From Akkermansiaceae bacterium UBA2381 (GTDB lineage: Bacteria; Verrucomicrobiota; Verrucomicrobiia; Verrucomicrobiales; DEV007), in NCBI GenBank assembly GCA_002344215.1, contig DDSV01000056.1, positions 5,481 to 26,858 on the forward strand: 21,378 bases of DNA, read 5' to 3'. The notes under the pieces were generated by a model that made no database searches, had not been told where the DNA came from, and worked only from the letters and a program-made list of their open reading frames with translations. The position numbers were made by a program, and so were the translations under genes. Positions within the stretch are counted from its first letter, which is position 1, and every line of letters begins with the position of its first letter. Below are positions 14,021 to 21,378 of the stretch, piece by piece.

Positions 14021-15648
14021 TCCGGCGACTCCCCGGTCTCGTCCCGGTAGCTCGACACCACCAGGTTGCTGAGGTAGCGGTCCGGGTCTTCAACCGCCTC
14101 CGCCGTGACCGGGAAATTCTTTTGCCCGGTATTCTTCCGGATGAGTTGCAGGCCGAATTGAAAGTCGCGAAACTTTTCCTCACACAACTGCAGCGCGCTT
14201 TGTCCCCGCTCAGCGGAAAGTGCGGCGACCCGCGAGACGGCCTCGCTGTCAAAGGTGAGACGGACCCCGTGCTCTTCTTCGAACCTTCTCCGGAAAGCGG
14301 TGATCTCACTGATCACCTTGGAATCCCCCACCACCTCGGCCCCGGCGAGGAGCGAGGCCAGGGTCGAAACCGGGTCATCGACCAGGTCCGTGCCGATGGT
14401 CAGTTCGGTAATGGAGGTCCCGGGCAACTCGAATTTGAAATGACGGAGAAGCCTTTCAGCCACGGTCATGAGTCCCCTCGCCCCCGTCTTCTCCAGCGAG
14501 GCGGACGCGGCGATTTTGTGAAGGGCCTCGTCGGTGAACATCGCCTGAATTCCATAGGCTTCGAACTCGCGCTCGTACTGGCGAATGAGACTGCCTTCGG
14601 AGTTCTTCATGATATTGAAGAGGTCCCCGGCGTCGAGATGATCGCAGACAACACGCACCGGGAGACGTCCGATGAATTCGGCCTCAAATCCGAAGTCGAT
14701 GAAGTCCTGGGTTCCGGGTTCGTTACCCCCGGGTCCCGCCTCCGCAGCTCCCTGCGCCTCGGCGGCAAAGCCGATCGGTCCCCGGCGCAGACGCCGTTCG
14801 ATGATTTTCTCAAGGCCCGAAAAGGCTCCGCTCACGATAAAAAGGATGTGACGGGTATTGATCGTTTCCCGGGCATTTTTCCCTCCCCCCCGGCTCATCT
14901 CGAGCATGGCCTGCATCTGGGATTGCATGTCCTGCGGATTACGGACGGGGACCTCGGTCTCCTCCATCAGCTTCAGAAGGGTGGTCTGGACCCCGCGACC
15001 GCTCACATCACGACCACCGGTGTTTCCGGCTGAGGCGATCTTGTCGATCTCATCGATGTAAATGATCCCGTACTGGGCGAGTTCCACATCGCCGTCCGCC
15101 TTGCGCACAAGTTCCCTGACAAGATCATCAACATCCCCGCCAACGTAGCCGGTTTCGGAAAACTTCGTAGCATCGGCTTTGACGAAGGGCACCCCGATGA
15201 GATCAGCGATGTGTTTCACGAGGTAGGTCTTTCCCACCCCGGTAGGCCCGACAATAATCACATTCTGTTTGGCGTACTCGATCCGCTTCGCCGCTTCGGG
15301 GTCTGTTTTCTCGAGACGTCTCAGATACTTGGCGTGATTGTAGTGGTCGCAGACCGCGATGGAGACGGCCTTTTTCGCCTCATCCTGACGGATCACATAG
15401 CGATCGAGGTGGGCCTTGATCTGGCGGGGGAGAAGATCGAACTCAAAAATTTTCGCAACCTGTCCCTCCCTGAGATCGTGGCTCTCTCCAGTCGCTTCCG
15501 GGTTCTGGGAAAAAGGATTCATCCCCTCCGCCATCGTCGAAAAGGAAACATTTTCTCCGAAACTCGACTTGAGAAAATCGGAGAGTTTCCTCGAAATTTC
15601 CTCGGGGTCCGGAAACCCCGTTTTTCCGTCATCGTCTTTTCCTGCCAT
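14017..15648 (-). CDS. ClpX-like AAA+ unfoldase without zinc domain, with duplicated small domain
   Basis: A 543-residue AAA+ ATPase of the ClpX group. Visible motifs are Walker A GPTGVGKT (134-141), pore loop GYVG (167-170), Walker B IIYIDEID (195-202), arginine finger FIGRLP (325-330) and sensor 2 GARG (389-392). PIGF (291-294) matches the IGF loop that docks on ClpP, so a protease partner is plausible. The N-terminal Cys4 zinc domain is absent, replaced by ~65 residues without cysteines. The RKH substrate loop is replaced by a Met/Gln- and Gly-rich segment (238-260). After the normal small domain (~355-425) a second, similar helical unit follows (~450-525) in which the sensor 2 Arg is lost. 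It lies 69 bases after the kinase gene on the same strand, so kinase control is possible. The start at 15648 has no clear ribosome site. I give no clpX symbol because the domain plan differs. Confidence 0.85.
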   Translation of the reverse strand: MAGKDDDGKTGFPDPEEISRKLSDFLKSSFGENVSFSTMAEGMNPFSQNPEATGESHDLREGQVAKIFEFDLLPRQIKAHLDRYVIRQDEAKKAVSIAVCDHYNHAKYLRRLEKTDPEAAKRIEYAKQNVIIVGPTGVGKTYLVKHIADLIGVPFVKADATKFSETGYVGGDVDDLVRELVRKADGDVELAQYGIIYIDEIDKIASAGNTGGRDVSGRGVQTTLLKLMEETEVPVRNPQDMQSQMQAMLEMSRGGGKNARETINTRHILFIVSGAFSGLEKIIERRLRRGPIGFAAEAQGAAEAGPGGNEPGTQDFIDFGFEAEFIGRLPVRVVCDHLDAGDLFNIMKNSEGSLIRQYEREFEAYGIQAMFTDEALHKIAASASLEKTGARGLMTVAERLLRHFKFELPGTSITELTIGTDLVDDPVSTLASLLAGAEVVGDSKVISEITAFRRRFEEEHGVRLTFDSEAVSRVAALSAERGQSALQLCEEKFRDFQFGLQLIRKNTGQKNFPVTAEAVEDPDRYLSNLVVSSYRDETGESPD

Positions 15649-15717
15649 ACGAAAGGTTACGCTCGAATCGACGGGGGGCGATTACAACAATTGCGGTCTT
15701 TTGCACCCCCTGACGAC

Positions 15718-18159
15718 CTATCGAATCCCCTGAATGAGATCCCAGCCTTTGCTGAATTCAGGATCGATACCCGCGAGTTCTTTGGCGCGTGACTCGACTG
15801 TCGTCGCCCGCCCGATCACGAGACCGAAGGAGACCAGCTTTTTCCAGTCGGCCGCAGTCCCGGGCGAAACCGGTGGAAAGGTTCGCACCGCCGCTTCGAG
15901 AAGCCAGTCGGGAGCGAAGGCATCCATGGCAACCTCATTCGGTCCGAAGCCGAGGTCCAGAACCAGGCTGGTCGCGGAGGCCGAGGTGATCGCCGCATCA
16001 AGAGGCACTCCCTCGCGACGGCGGACCAGGCCTTCGTATCGGGTGGCATTCAGGGCTCCGACAAGCGCTTCTCTGAATTGGCCGGCGCTTTCGAAGACAC
16101 GAATCATCTCGTCGCGACGCTCCCGTGCTTTCACCGTCGTCAGTTCCAGAGCCTGAAGCGCCGTCACCGCCTCGGTGAAGCGGAAGGAGCCCGCCGGAAC
16201 CTGCTGGGAGAGAACCAGCGCTTTGAGCTGTGCGATTTCCCTGTCTGCGACCGGATCAATTACAGGAGGGGTGAGAGGAGGAATTGCCTGGGTATTCTTC
16301 GGCTGGGACGGTTCCGGCGGAACTGGAGCAACAACCGGTTTGACCGCACTCTTCGCCGCAAGATCGGCCGCCATCCTGCGGATCTCCGCGATCCGCTTGA
16401 GGCGATCGTTCACCCGTACAGGAGCGGCTCCGGCCGTGGCGAGAGAGGCGATCGCGCTCTTCAAGGTTTTCTCCTGCTCTGCGAGCAAGGGCGCTGCCCC
16501 GGCAGCCGAGGGTCTGGGAAGCGCCTGCAGGATCTTGAAATCATTGAGAAAGGGATCCACCCGGGTTTTGAGCCCTCCGATCCACTCGTAGGCGGAGGGC
16601 GGCTGACTGGCGGCGAAGGCGGTGAAAAACTTCACCCCTGACTCGAATTCACCGGCCTGCCAGTTCTTCAGCCCCGCAGTGAAAAGCCCGAGCGACTCGA
16701 TGGAATCAGCCGCAAATTTCACTTCGTCCTCCAGCAGCGGCAATGGGTCCGACAATCCGGATGAGGCCTTCTTGAGAAAAACAATCGCTTCCTCGGCTCC
16801 ATCCTCTTCCGGCCCGGGAGTGATCTCCATCACCCGCGAAAAGGCCTTCCGGGAGGGCGCTTCCTCTCCTAACATCAGATGAATCGTTCCCCGAAGAAAA
16901 TGGCTCCAGAGCTGGATCGAGGCCGGGACTGACTCCCTTGCGATCAGTTCATCGAAGGCCTTGCCGGCCTCTTGAAACTTGCCGCTGGTGAAAAGCCCCC
17001 GGGCGTTCAGGAACTGCTCGGAGAGGGTGTTTTCCCCCACGCTGATGACCCGCTCCGTATTCTCGGTCACGAGCCCAAGATCACCTTCCTCTCCTTCGCT
17101 CGATTCCTTGTGATTCAGGAAAAGGCCGGTTGCGATGGCGGCGGCAACGAGAACCCCTCCTCCGGCAATGAACAAGCCCTTCCGGCTCTTACCCGTCCGC
17201 CGCCTTCCGCCCGGCACGATGCCAAAAAGACGCTTCTGTATTTCCTCGATCTGCAGGAGAACCTCTTCGTAGGACTGAGGCCGGGCCGCCGGATCGTAGG
17301 CCATCATCTTTTCGACCAGCTTGATCGTGAGCTTTGAGAGGCCGGGAGCAAAAGACTTCAGGTCCACCACGGACTTTTTGATTTCCTTCAACTCCTCCAT
17401 CGAGGCGGTGTTCGCGTCAAAGGGCGCCCGACCCGCCAGAGCATGGAACAAAGTCGCCCCGAGGCTGTAGATGTCGCCGAGAAAGGTGTCAGGTTGCCCA
17501 TCGAGCTTCTCCGGAGGGACATAAAAGGGAGTTGCCCAAAGGTCCTCCGATTCGTCCTCTCCCCCCTGCTGCACCGCCAGACCGAAATCGACCAGCTTGG
17601 TGGTCCCGTCAGCGCAGACAAGCATATTCCCCGGTTTGATATCGCGGTGAATCAGTTCCTCGCTATAGGCCGCCATTAGCCCTCTCGTGACGTCATTCGC
17701 GATCGAGAGAACCTCGGACTCGGAAAGCGCCCCCTTGTTGTGGATCAGTTGCTCCAGACTGATCGCGTTCACCACCTCCATGGCGATGAAAAAGTAGCCG
17801 TGGTCCTTGCCCACCGTGAACACCTTGACCACGTTGGGATGGACAATAGAGGCGGTCAGCTTCGCCTCCCTTTCGAACATGGCGGTCAGGGCACTGTCAT
17901 CGCTGAGAGACTGGTGCAGAATCTTCAGGGCCACTTCGCGCCCCAGATTCATGTCGATGGCGCGAAAAACCTGGCTCATCCCCCCCTCGCCGAGCAGGCC
18001 GACGATCTGGTACTGCCCCATCGTGGTGCGGGCGCGGACATAGGCGGAACAATGCGGACACTCGATCTTCGCGAAGGGCGACACCGCCGACACATCGATC
18101 GGTTTTCCGCACTCGGGACAGAGATAAACAAATGGTTCCTTTTCCTCGCTCACTTCCAT
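15718..18159 (-). CDS. Transmembrane Ser/Thr protein kinase with N-terminal zinc ribbon
   Basis: An 813-residue Hanks-type kinase. A zinc ribbon opens the protein (CPEC at 14-17, CPHC at 34-37). The kinase domain (~50-310) follows with glycine loop GEGGMSQVF (57-65), ATP Lys in VALKIL (76-81), catalytic loop IHRDIKPGNML (170-180) and DFG (191-193); PPE (215-217) replaces APE. These residues predict an active kinase. A basic stretch (RRRTGKSRKG) and one membrane helix (~329-347) separate it from a ~465-residue outer part. That part has TPR-like helices (~380-445), a Pro-rich linker (~605-635) and a C-terminal region without a recognised domain. The ATG at 18159 is chosen because GAGG lies about ten bases upstream and the zinc ribbon follows directly; an upstream in-frame start at 18231 adds unrelated residues. 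It is divergent from kdsA and upstream of the ClpX-like gene. Confidence 0.9.
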   Translation of the reverse strand: MEVSEEKEPFVYLCPECGKPIDVSAVSPFAKIECPHCSAYVRARTTMGQYQIVGLLGEGGMSQVFRAIDMNLGREVALKILHQSLSDDSALTAMFEREAKLTASIVHPNVVKVFTVGKDHGYFFIAMEVVNAISLEQLIHNKGALSESEVLSIANDVTRGLMAAYSEELIHRDIKPGNMLVCADGTTKLVDFGLAVQQGGEDESEDLWATPFYVPPEKLDGQPDTFLGDIYSLGATLFHALAGRAPFDANTASMEELKEIKKSVVDLKSFAPGLSKLTIKLVEKMMAYDPAARPQSYEEVLLQIEEIQKRLFGIVPGGRRRTGKSRKGLFIAGGGVLVAAAIATGLFLNHKESSEGEEGDLGLVTENTERVISVGENTLSEQFLNARGLFTSGKFQEAGKAFDELIARESVPASIQLWSHFLRGTIHLMLGEEAPSRKAFSRVMEITPGPEEDGAEEAIVFLKKASSGLSDPLPLLEDEVKFAADSIESLGLFTAGLKNWQAGEFESGVKFFTAFAASQPPSAYEWIGGLKTRVDPFLNDFKILQALPRPSAAGAAPLLAEQEKTLKSAIASLATAGAAPVRVNDRLKRIAEIRRMAADLAAKSAVKPVVAPVPPEPSQPKNTQAIPPLTPPVIDPVADREIAQLKALVLSQQVPAGSFRFTEAVTALQALELTTVKARERRDEMIRVFESAGQFREALVGALNATRYEGLVRRREGVPLDAAITSASATSLVLDLGFGPNEVAMDAFAPDWLLEAAVRTFPPVSPGTAADWKKLVSFGLVIGRATTVESRAKELAGIDPEFSKGWDLIQGIR

Positions 18160-18251
18160 GTAATCACCACCTCGACACTGAATTATCGAGGACGCGTCAG
18201 TGTAACGAGAGACACGGAGAGGTCCAGACAATAAACCGGCATTCCTTCGAG

Positions 18252-18284
18252 CCCCTTGATAATCATCATAAGCGCTTCGAGGGG
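18252..18284. promoter_or_regulatory. Hairpin-forming inverted repeat between the kinase and kdsA genes
   Basis: CCCCTTGA (18252-18259) pairs with TCGAGGGG (18277-18284) over eight base pairs with one G-T mismatch, around a 17-base AT-rich loop. It lies in the 164-base divergent gap, just upstream of the candidate kdsA -35, so it is better read as an operator or local structure than as a terminator. Confidence 0.3.
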
Positions 18285-18285
18285 G

Positions 18286-18314
18286 TTGCCTCCCGCTCTT
18301 CCTGACACTAGACT
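18286..18314 (+). promoter_or_regulatory. Candidate sigma-70-type promoter for kdsA
   Basis: TTGCCT (18286-18291), a 17-base spacer, then TAGACT (18309-18314); each hexamer matches four of six consensus bases. The expected start of transcription would be only a few bases before the kdsA ATG at 18324, so the message would be nearly leaderless. Confidence 0.35.
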
Positions 18315-18323
18315 GGGTTGTTC

Positions 18324-19160
18324 ATGGGAAAATCTCCAAATACTGTCGCCATCGGCAATCTCCGCCTCGGGGGAGAACGTCCGGTTTTCATCCTCGGCCC
18401 CTGCGTCATTGAATCGGAGGCTTTCATCCGTGAGATCGGACCTGCCATCCGGGATATCGCCCGCGACGCCGGAGTCGATTTCATCTTTAAAGCCAGTTAC
18501 GACAAAGCGAACCGCAGCTCCATCAAATCCTTCCGCGGGACCGGTTGCGAGGCGGGATGCCGTCTCCTCGCGGAAGTCGGTGCGGAACTCGGGGTCCCCG
18601 TGACCACCGACGTTCACACCGCCGAGGAGATCATTATTGCCGCCGATTTCATCGACGTCCTTCAGATTCCCGCCTTCCTCTGCCGCCAGACCGACCTGAT
18701 CGAGACCGCCGCGAAGACCGGAAGGGTCGTAAATGTGAAAAAAGGCCAATTTCTCGCTCCCTGGGACGTTAAGAATATAGCGGACAAGCTCGACGCTTTC
18801 GGCTGTGAAAATTATTTCTTTACCGAGCGGGGAACCAGCTTCGGCTACAACAACCTCGTCGCCGACATGAGATCGATCCCCTGGATGCAAGAAGATGGAC
18901 TGCGCGTGGTCTTCGATGCCACCCATTCCGTGCAGCGTCCCGGCGGTGAGGGCACCTCAAGCGGCGGCGATGGACGACTCGCTCCGGTGCTGGCCCGCTC
19001 CGCGGTAGCCGCAGGATGCGACGGAGTCTTCATGGAAACCCATCCCGATCCGTCCAAAGCCCTCAGCGATGGTCCGAACCAGGTCCCGCTCGACCGCCTC
19101 GGCGGCGTTCTAACCCAGTTGCGCGAAATTTATACCCTGGTTCGTCGAACCACCGCATGA
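18324..19160 (+). CDS. kdsA: 3-deoxy-8-phosphooctulonate (KDO-8-phosphate) synthase, metal-dependent type
   Basis: This cytoplasmic enzyme condenses phosphoenolpyruvate with arabinose-5-phosphate to give KDO-8-phosphate, the precursor of the inner-core sugar of LPS. The 278 residues match the family's length. They show ILGPCVIES (24-32), FKASYDKANRSS (55-66), RGTG (71-74), NVKKGQF (137-143), FDATHSVQ (197-204) and METHPDP (237-243). Cys27 in GPCVIES is the residue that marks the metal-requiring class (Aquifex type); the metal-free E. coli type has Asn there. The ATG at 18324 is preferred to the TTG at 18318, since the family usually starts close to this point. The stop overlaps the next gene's start in ATGA, so kdsA and the LptC-like gene are translationally coupled. 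Confidence 0.96.
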   Translation: MGKSPNTVAIGNLRLGGERPVFILGPCVIESEAFIREIGPAIRDIARDAGVDFIFKASYDKANRSSIKSFRGTGCEAGCRLLAEVGAELGVPVTTDVHTAEEIIIAADFIDVLQIPAFLCRQTDLIETAAKTGRVVNVKKGQFLAPWDVKNIADKLDAFGCENYFFTERGTSFGYNNLVADMRSIPWMQEDGLRVVFDATHSVQRPGGEGTSSGGDGRLAPVLARSAVAAGCDGVFMETHPDPSKALSDGPNQVPLDRLGGVLTQLREIYTLVRRTTA

Positions 19161-19735
19161 CCCGATCTTTCCCTATCGGCGGCCCTCTCGTCCTGAGCCT
19201 CATTTTGGCTCTCCTCCCGGTTGCCCCGGCCTCAAGGGCTGATGAGGCCGCCAGCGCGGGAACCGTCAGCGCCGAAGGCAAGGCAGGGGAAATGCTGAAG
19301 ACCGCGCTCCCCCCGGAGATTGCCTCCCTCTTCCCGATAGGTCGCGAGTTCAAAGGACTCTCCATCCCGACCTACAGCAGTGACGATCAAATCAAGGCGG
19401 TGATGCGGGCCGACCTGGTCATCCGGGTGGACGAGCAATTTATTGACTTCCTGAACCTCACCGTTCACGTCTACAATTCACGGGGTGAACCGGAGACGAC
19501 CATAACCATGCCCGAAGCCGCTTACGATATTCTCATTGGCGAACTCGCCAGTAAAACGGCTTCCCGGATTGAACAACCCCGGTTCACCGTGACCGGAGAC
19601 AAAATGATCTTCGAAACCCGCTCTCAGATCAGCCGCCTCGTTGGAAACGTGAAACTGGTCATTCCGGATGTAGGCGAACTGGCCCCCGACATGGGAGCCA
19701 TCTCTGGAAAACGTGACGCAAAAACTTCAAAGTAA
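19157..19735 (+). CDS. LptC-like LPS-transport periplasmic protein
   Basis: A 192-residue protein with an N-terminal signal or anchor helix (about 8-28, PLVLSLILALLPVAPASRA). A beta-rich body follows: IKAVMRADLVIRVDEQFIDF (79-98), LNLTVHVYN (99-107), FTVTGDKMIFET (143-154) and VGNVKLVI (162-169). Repeated short strands ending in phrases such as 'GNVKLVI' are typical of the LptA/LptC/OstA beta-jellyroll. The gene overlaps the kdsA stop by four bases (ATGA) and lies 24 bases before an LptA-like gene. This fits LptC, which passes LPS from the inner-membrane LptBFG transporter to LptA. Sequence similarity alone is weak, so the name rests partly on gene order. An uncharacterised OstA-fold protein is the alternative. 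Confidence 0.6.
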   Translation: MTRSFPIGGPLVLSLILALLPVAPASRADEAASAGTVSAEGKAGEMLKTALPPEIASLFPIGREFKGLSIPTYSSDDQIKAVMRADLVIRVDEQFIDFLNLTVHVYNSRGEPETTITMPEAAYDILIGELASKTASRIEQPRFTVTGDKMIFETRSQISRLVGNVKLVIPDVGELAPDMGAISGKRDAKTSK

Positions 19736-19759
19736 GGACTCTTTTATCCCTTCGTTCTC

Positions 19760-21007
19760 ATGAACCTGATGATTCATCCCACCGCCATTTCCGCCAGTGC
19801 CGCGATCGCCATCCTCATTGCCTCCGGCCACATTCCGGCAATGGCACAAGAGGGGGCAGCGACCGCCACCACCGAAGAGCAGGCTCGCTCGATCATGTCC
19901 GATCCGCGCCTAAAGAACATGCTCCGCACCGTGAAAGAGGAATCGACCGAGGCGCTCACCCAGCTCGAGGAGGATCCGGATGCAGCCGTGGACCGGGCCA
20001 CCCGGCTCTTCCAGGAAAGCAAGGACAAGGTCGATCCCGAAAAGTTAAAAACAGCCGCGGCTAAACTTCAGGAAGAGGGTGTCGTGGACAAGGCGGTCAC
20101 CGCCGTATCGAGCGTGATGCCGACTGCGACGAGCGCCATTGCCGATCGAGGCTTATCCACTGACGCTCCCGCCGTGAACGTTCCCGCTACCCGGCCGGCT
20201 CCCGGGATCTCCGGAGGGGTTCCCACTCCGCTCGCCATGCCGATGACTCCCGGTGAGGTTCCCGCCGTAGAGGCACCCGCGGTGTCAAAGAATCACACCC
20301 CGGCGACCGACACCGTGGTGCAGAGCCAGGACGTGGCCGCCATTCCCGGGGCCGCACCCACCACTCCGATGATCCCGGACTCTCCGGGTCTGAAACCGGA
20401 CAGCATCCCCGCGCCTGCGCCTCTGAAGAAAAAGTATGAACCGTCCAGTGGCGGAGGCTTCAACCCGACCGGCGCGGACCGCATGGAGATTCTTTCGAAG
20501 GAATCCATCATGGACAACGCCAAGGGGATTCTCCTTTTTACCGGAAATGTGCTCGTTACCCATCCCGAATTTCAAATCAAGTGCGACAAGATTGAGATCG
20601 AGCTTGCGGAAGGAGTCGGAATGGACAGCGCCAAGAATAAATCCAAGGAATCGGGTCCGCCGATCAAAAGAGCCACGGCTTCCGGTGGAATGGTCGAAAT
20701 CAAACGCACCACCGTCGAAGAAGGGGTGAAGAAGACCCAGATCGCGATTGCCCGCAGCCTGAACTACAACGCCGTCACCCGGGACATCACGCTTTCCGGT
20801 GGGCCTCCCTACATTCAGGACGGCGACCGCTTTATCAAAACCAACTCCGAGGACGCTCAGATCATCATGCGCGGCAACGGAAAATATGAAATTACCGGAA
20901 GCAACAGTCGCAACCAGATCGTCATTCCCGTGCCCAAGAGTGAAGGCGGGAAAGGGGGCTCAGGGTTGGGCGGTGGAATCGGAGATGCCCTCGGCGGTGG
21001 ATTCTGA
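19760..21007 (+). CDS. LptA/OstA-domain protein with long N-terminal extension
   Basis: A 415-residue protein with a signal peptide (about 1-30, ending IPAMAQ). Residues ~31-130 are helical and Glu/Lys-rich (EEQARSIMSDPRLKNML). Residues ~135-225 are Ala/Pro/Val-rich low complexity. Residues ~238-390 form an OstA/LptA-type domain: ADRMEILSKESIM, ILLFTGNVLVTHPEFQIKCD, and later AIARSLNYNAVTRDITLSGG. The body ends in a Gly-rich tail (SGLGGGIGDALGGGF). LptA forms the periplasmic bridge carrying LPS to LptD and is normally under 200 residues, so this one is about twice as long. The ATG at 19760 or 19769 could be the start. It follows the LptC-like gene and probably belongs to the kdsA operon. Confidence 0.72.
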   Translation: MNLMIHPTAISASAAIAILIASGHIPAMAQEGAATATTEEQARSIMSDPRLKNMLRTVKEESTEALTQLEEDPDAAVDRATRLFQESKDKVDPEKLKTAAAKLQEEGVVDKAVTAVSSVMPTATSAIADRGLSTDAPAVNVPATRPAPGISGGVPTPLAMPMTPGEVPAVEAPAVSKNHTPATDTVVQSQDVAAIPGAAPTTPMIPDSPGLKPDSIPAPAPLKKKYEPSSGGGFNPTGADRMEILSKESIMDNAKGILLFTGNVLVTHPEFQIKCDKIEIELAEGVGMDSAKNKSKESGPPIKRATASGGMVEIKRTTVEEGVKKTQIAIARSLNYNAVTRDITLSGGPPYIQDGDRFIKTNSEDAQIIMRGNGKYEITGSNSRNQIVIPVPKSEGGKGGSGLGGGIGDALGGGF

Positions 21008-21057
21008 ACACTGAACCCCACCGATTCTGGTAATCGTCCGCACTTCCGACTTCAAGC

Positions 21058-21378
21058 ATGAGCTACACCGACGAAAGGGATGAAATCGCCGAGTTTTTCG
21101 GCGCCAAACCCGCGCGGCAGAAATCCGGCTATTCCGAGGATCTCGACGCGCCTCCTTCCGATGCCGAACTACCTTCTCCCCTGAGGGTCAAGAAGCCCTT
21201 TAAACTGGTGCCTCCCGACGATATCCAGCCGCATCCGCTGGAACTCCCTCCCACCCGAAAACCCACCACCGGGCCACCCCTTCCCGCCCCGGAGCCGGAG
21301 ATCGAAGACGAGGAGATCCTCGTAAACTACCCGTCGTCAGTTCCTGACCTTCCCACCCTCGAATTTACCGCCCCCGTG
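21058..21378 (+). CDS. Proline-rich protein of unknown function, 3' end outside window
   Basis: An open frame of 107 codons from the ATG at 21058 to the window edge, 50 bases after the LptA-like stop and in the same direction. It is rich in Pro, Glu and Asp (for example PPLPAPEPEIEDEEILV), with no signal peptide and no recognised domain. Codon use matches the upstream genes, which supports real coding. It could be the disordered N-terminus of a larger protein, possibly another envelope gene, but nothing visible shows its function. Confidence 0.6.
   Translation, partial: MSYTDERDEIAEFFGAKPARQKSGYSEDLDAPPSDAELPSPLRVKKPFKLVPPDDIQPHPLELPPTRKPTTGPPLPAPEPEIEDEEILVNYPSSVPDLPTLEFTAPV

Noticed and set aside
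13663..15033. Plus-strand open frame of 456 codons spanning the SGNH end and the ClpX-like gene
   Set aside because: It runs through two real genes on different frames and has no domain signature.
18183..18926. Minus-strand open frame opposite kdsA
   Set aside because: kdsA on the plus strand is unambiguous; the antisense frame has no motifs.

Overview
The window is about 21.4 kb and densely coding, with two parts of different character. Positions ~3.65 kb to the right end look like the chromosome of a Gram-negative bacterium of the Planctomycetes-Verrucomicrobia-Chlamydiae group, most likely a verrucomicrobial lineage. This is inferred from gene content: a sulfatase and an SGNH hydrolase with signal peptides, a Ser/Thr kinase with an N-terminal zinc ribbon, a ClpX-like ATPase without a zinc finger, and a KDO/LPS-transport cluster. 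It also fits a codon style rich in CTC, TCC and GGA, with few clear Shine-Dalgarno sites. Positions 1 to ~3.65 kb look proteobacterial: DsbC, a SAM methyltransferase, two small YHS-type proteins, a FAD oxidoreductase and the 3' end of copA, several with clear AGGAG sites.

Left block (1-5628, all minus strand). Read in transcription order it is copA (Cu+-type P1B ATPase), a membrane-anchored degenerate YHS protein, a FAD-dependent oxidoreductase, a small canonical YHS protein, a class I methyltransferase, and DsbC (cut by the window edge). It reads as a metal/thiol-stress island. Codon usage changes abruptly inside copA near the conserved GDGINDAP motif (~3600-3690). The left block may therefore have been joined by homologous recombination, or by assembly chimerism.

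DNA-repair block (5743-10742, minus strand). A metallo-beta-lactamase exonuclease fused to an ATP-dependent DNA ligase is followed by an SDR-fold protein lacking the catalytic Tyr, then by a photolyase-like flavoprotein lacking the usual Fe-S cysteines. Spacing suggests one transcription unit.

Polysaccharide block (10828-14000, plus strand). A secreted sulfatase with a HEAT-like C-terminus is followed closely by a secreted SGNH hydrolase with an extra C-terminal domain.

Regulatory/proteostasis block (14017-18159, minus strand). A transmembrane zinc-ribbon Ser/Thr kinase lies upstream of a ClpX-like AAA+ unfoldase. The unfoldase has no zinc-binding domain, keeps an IGF (ClpP-docking) loop, and appears to carry a tandem duplicate of its C-terminal small domain.

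Envelope block (18324-21378, plus strand). kdsA (metal-type KDO-8-phosphate synthase), an LptC-like protein, an LptA/OstA-like protein with a long Ala/Pro-rich extension, and the start of a proline-rich protein of unknown function. This supports an LPS-bearing outer membrane.

No rRNA, tRNA, CRISPR array, insertion sequence or integrase was seen. No gene-free stretch exceeds 300 bases.
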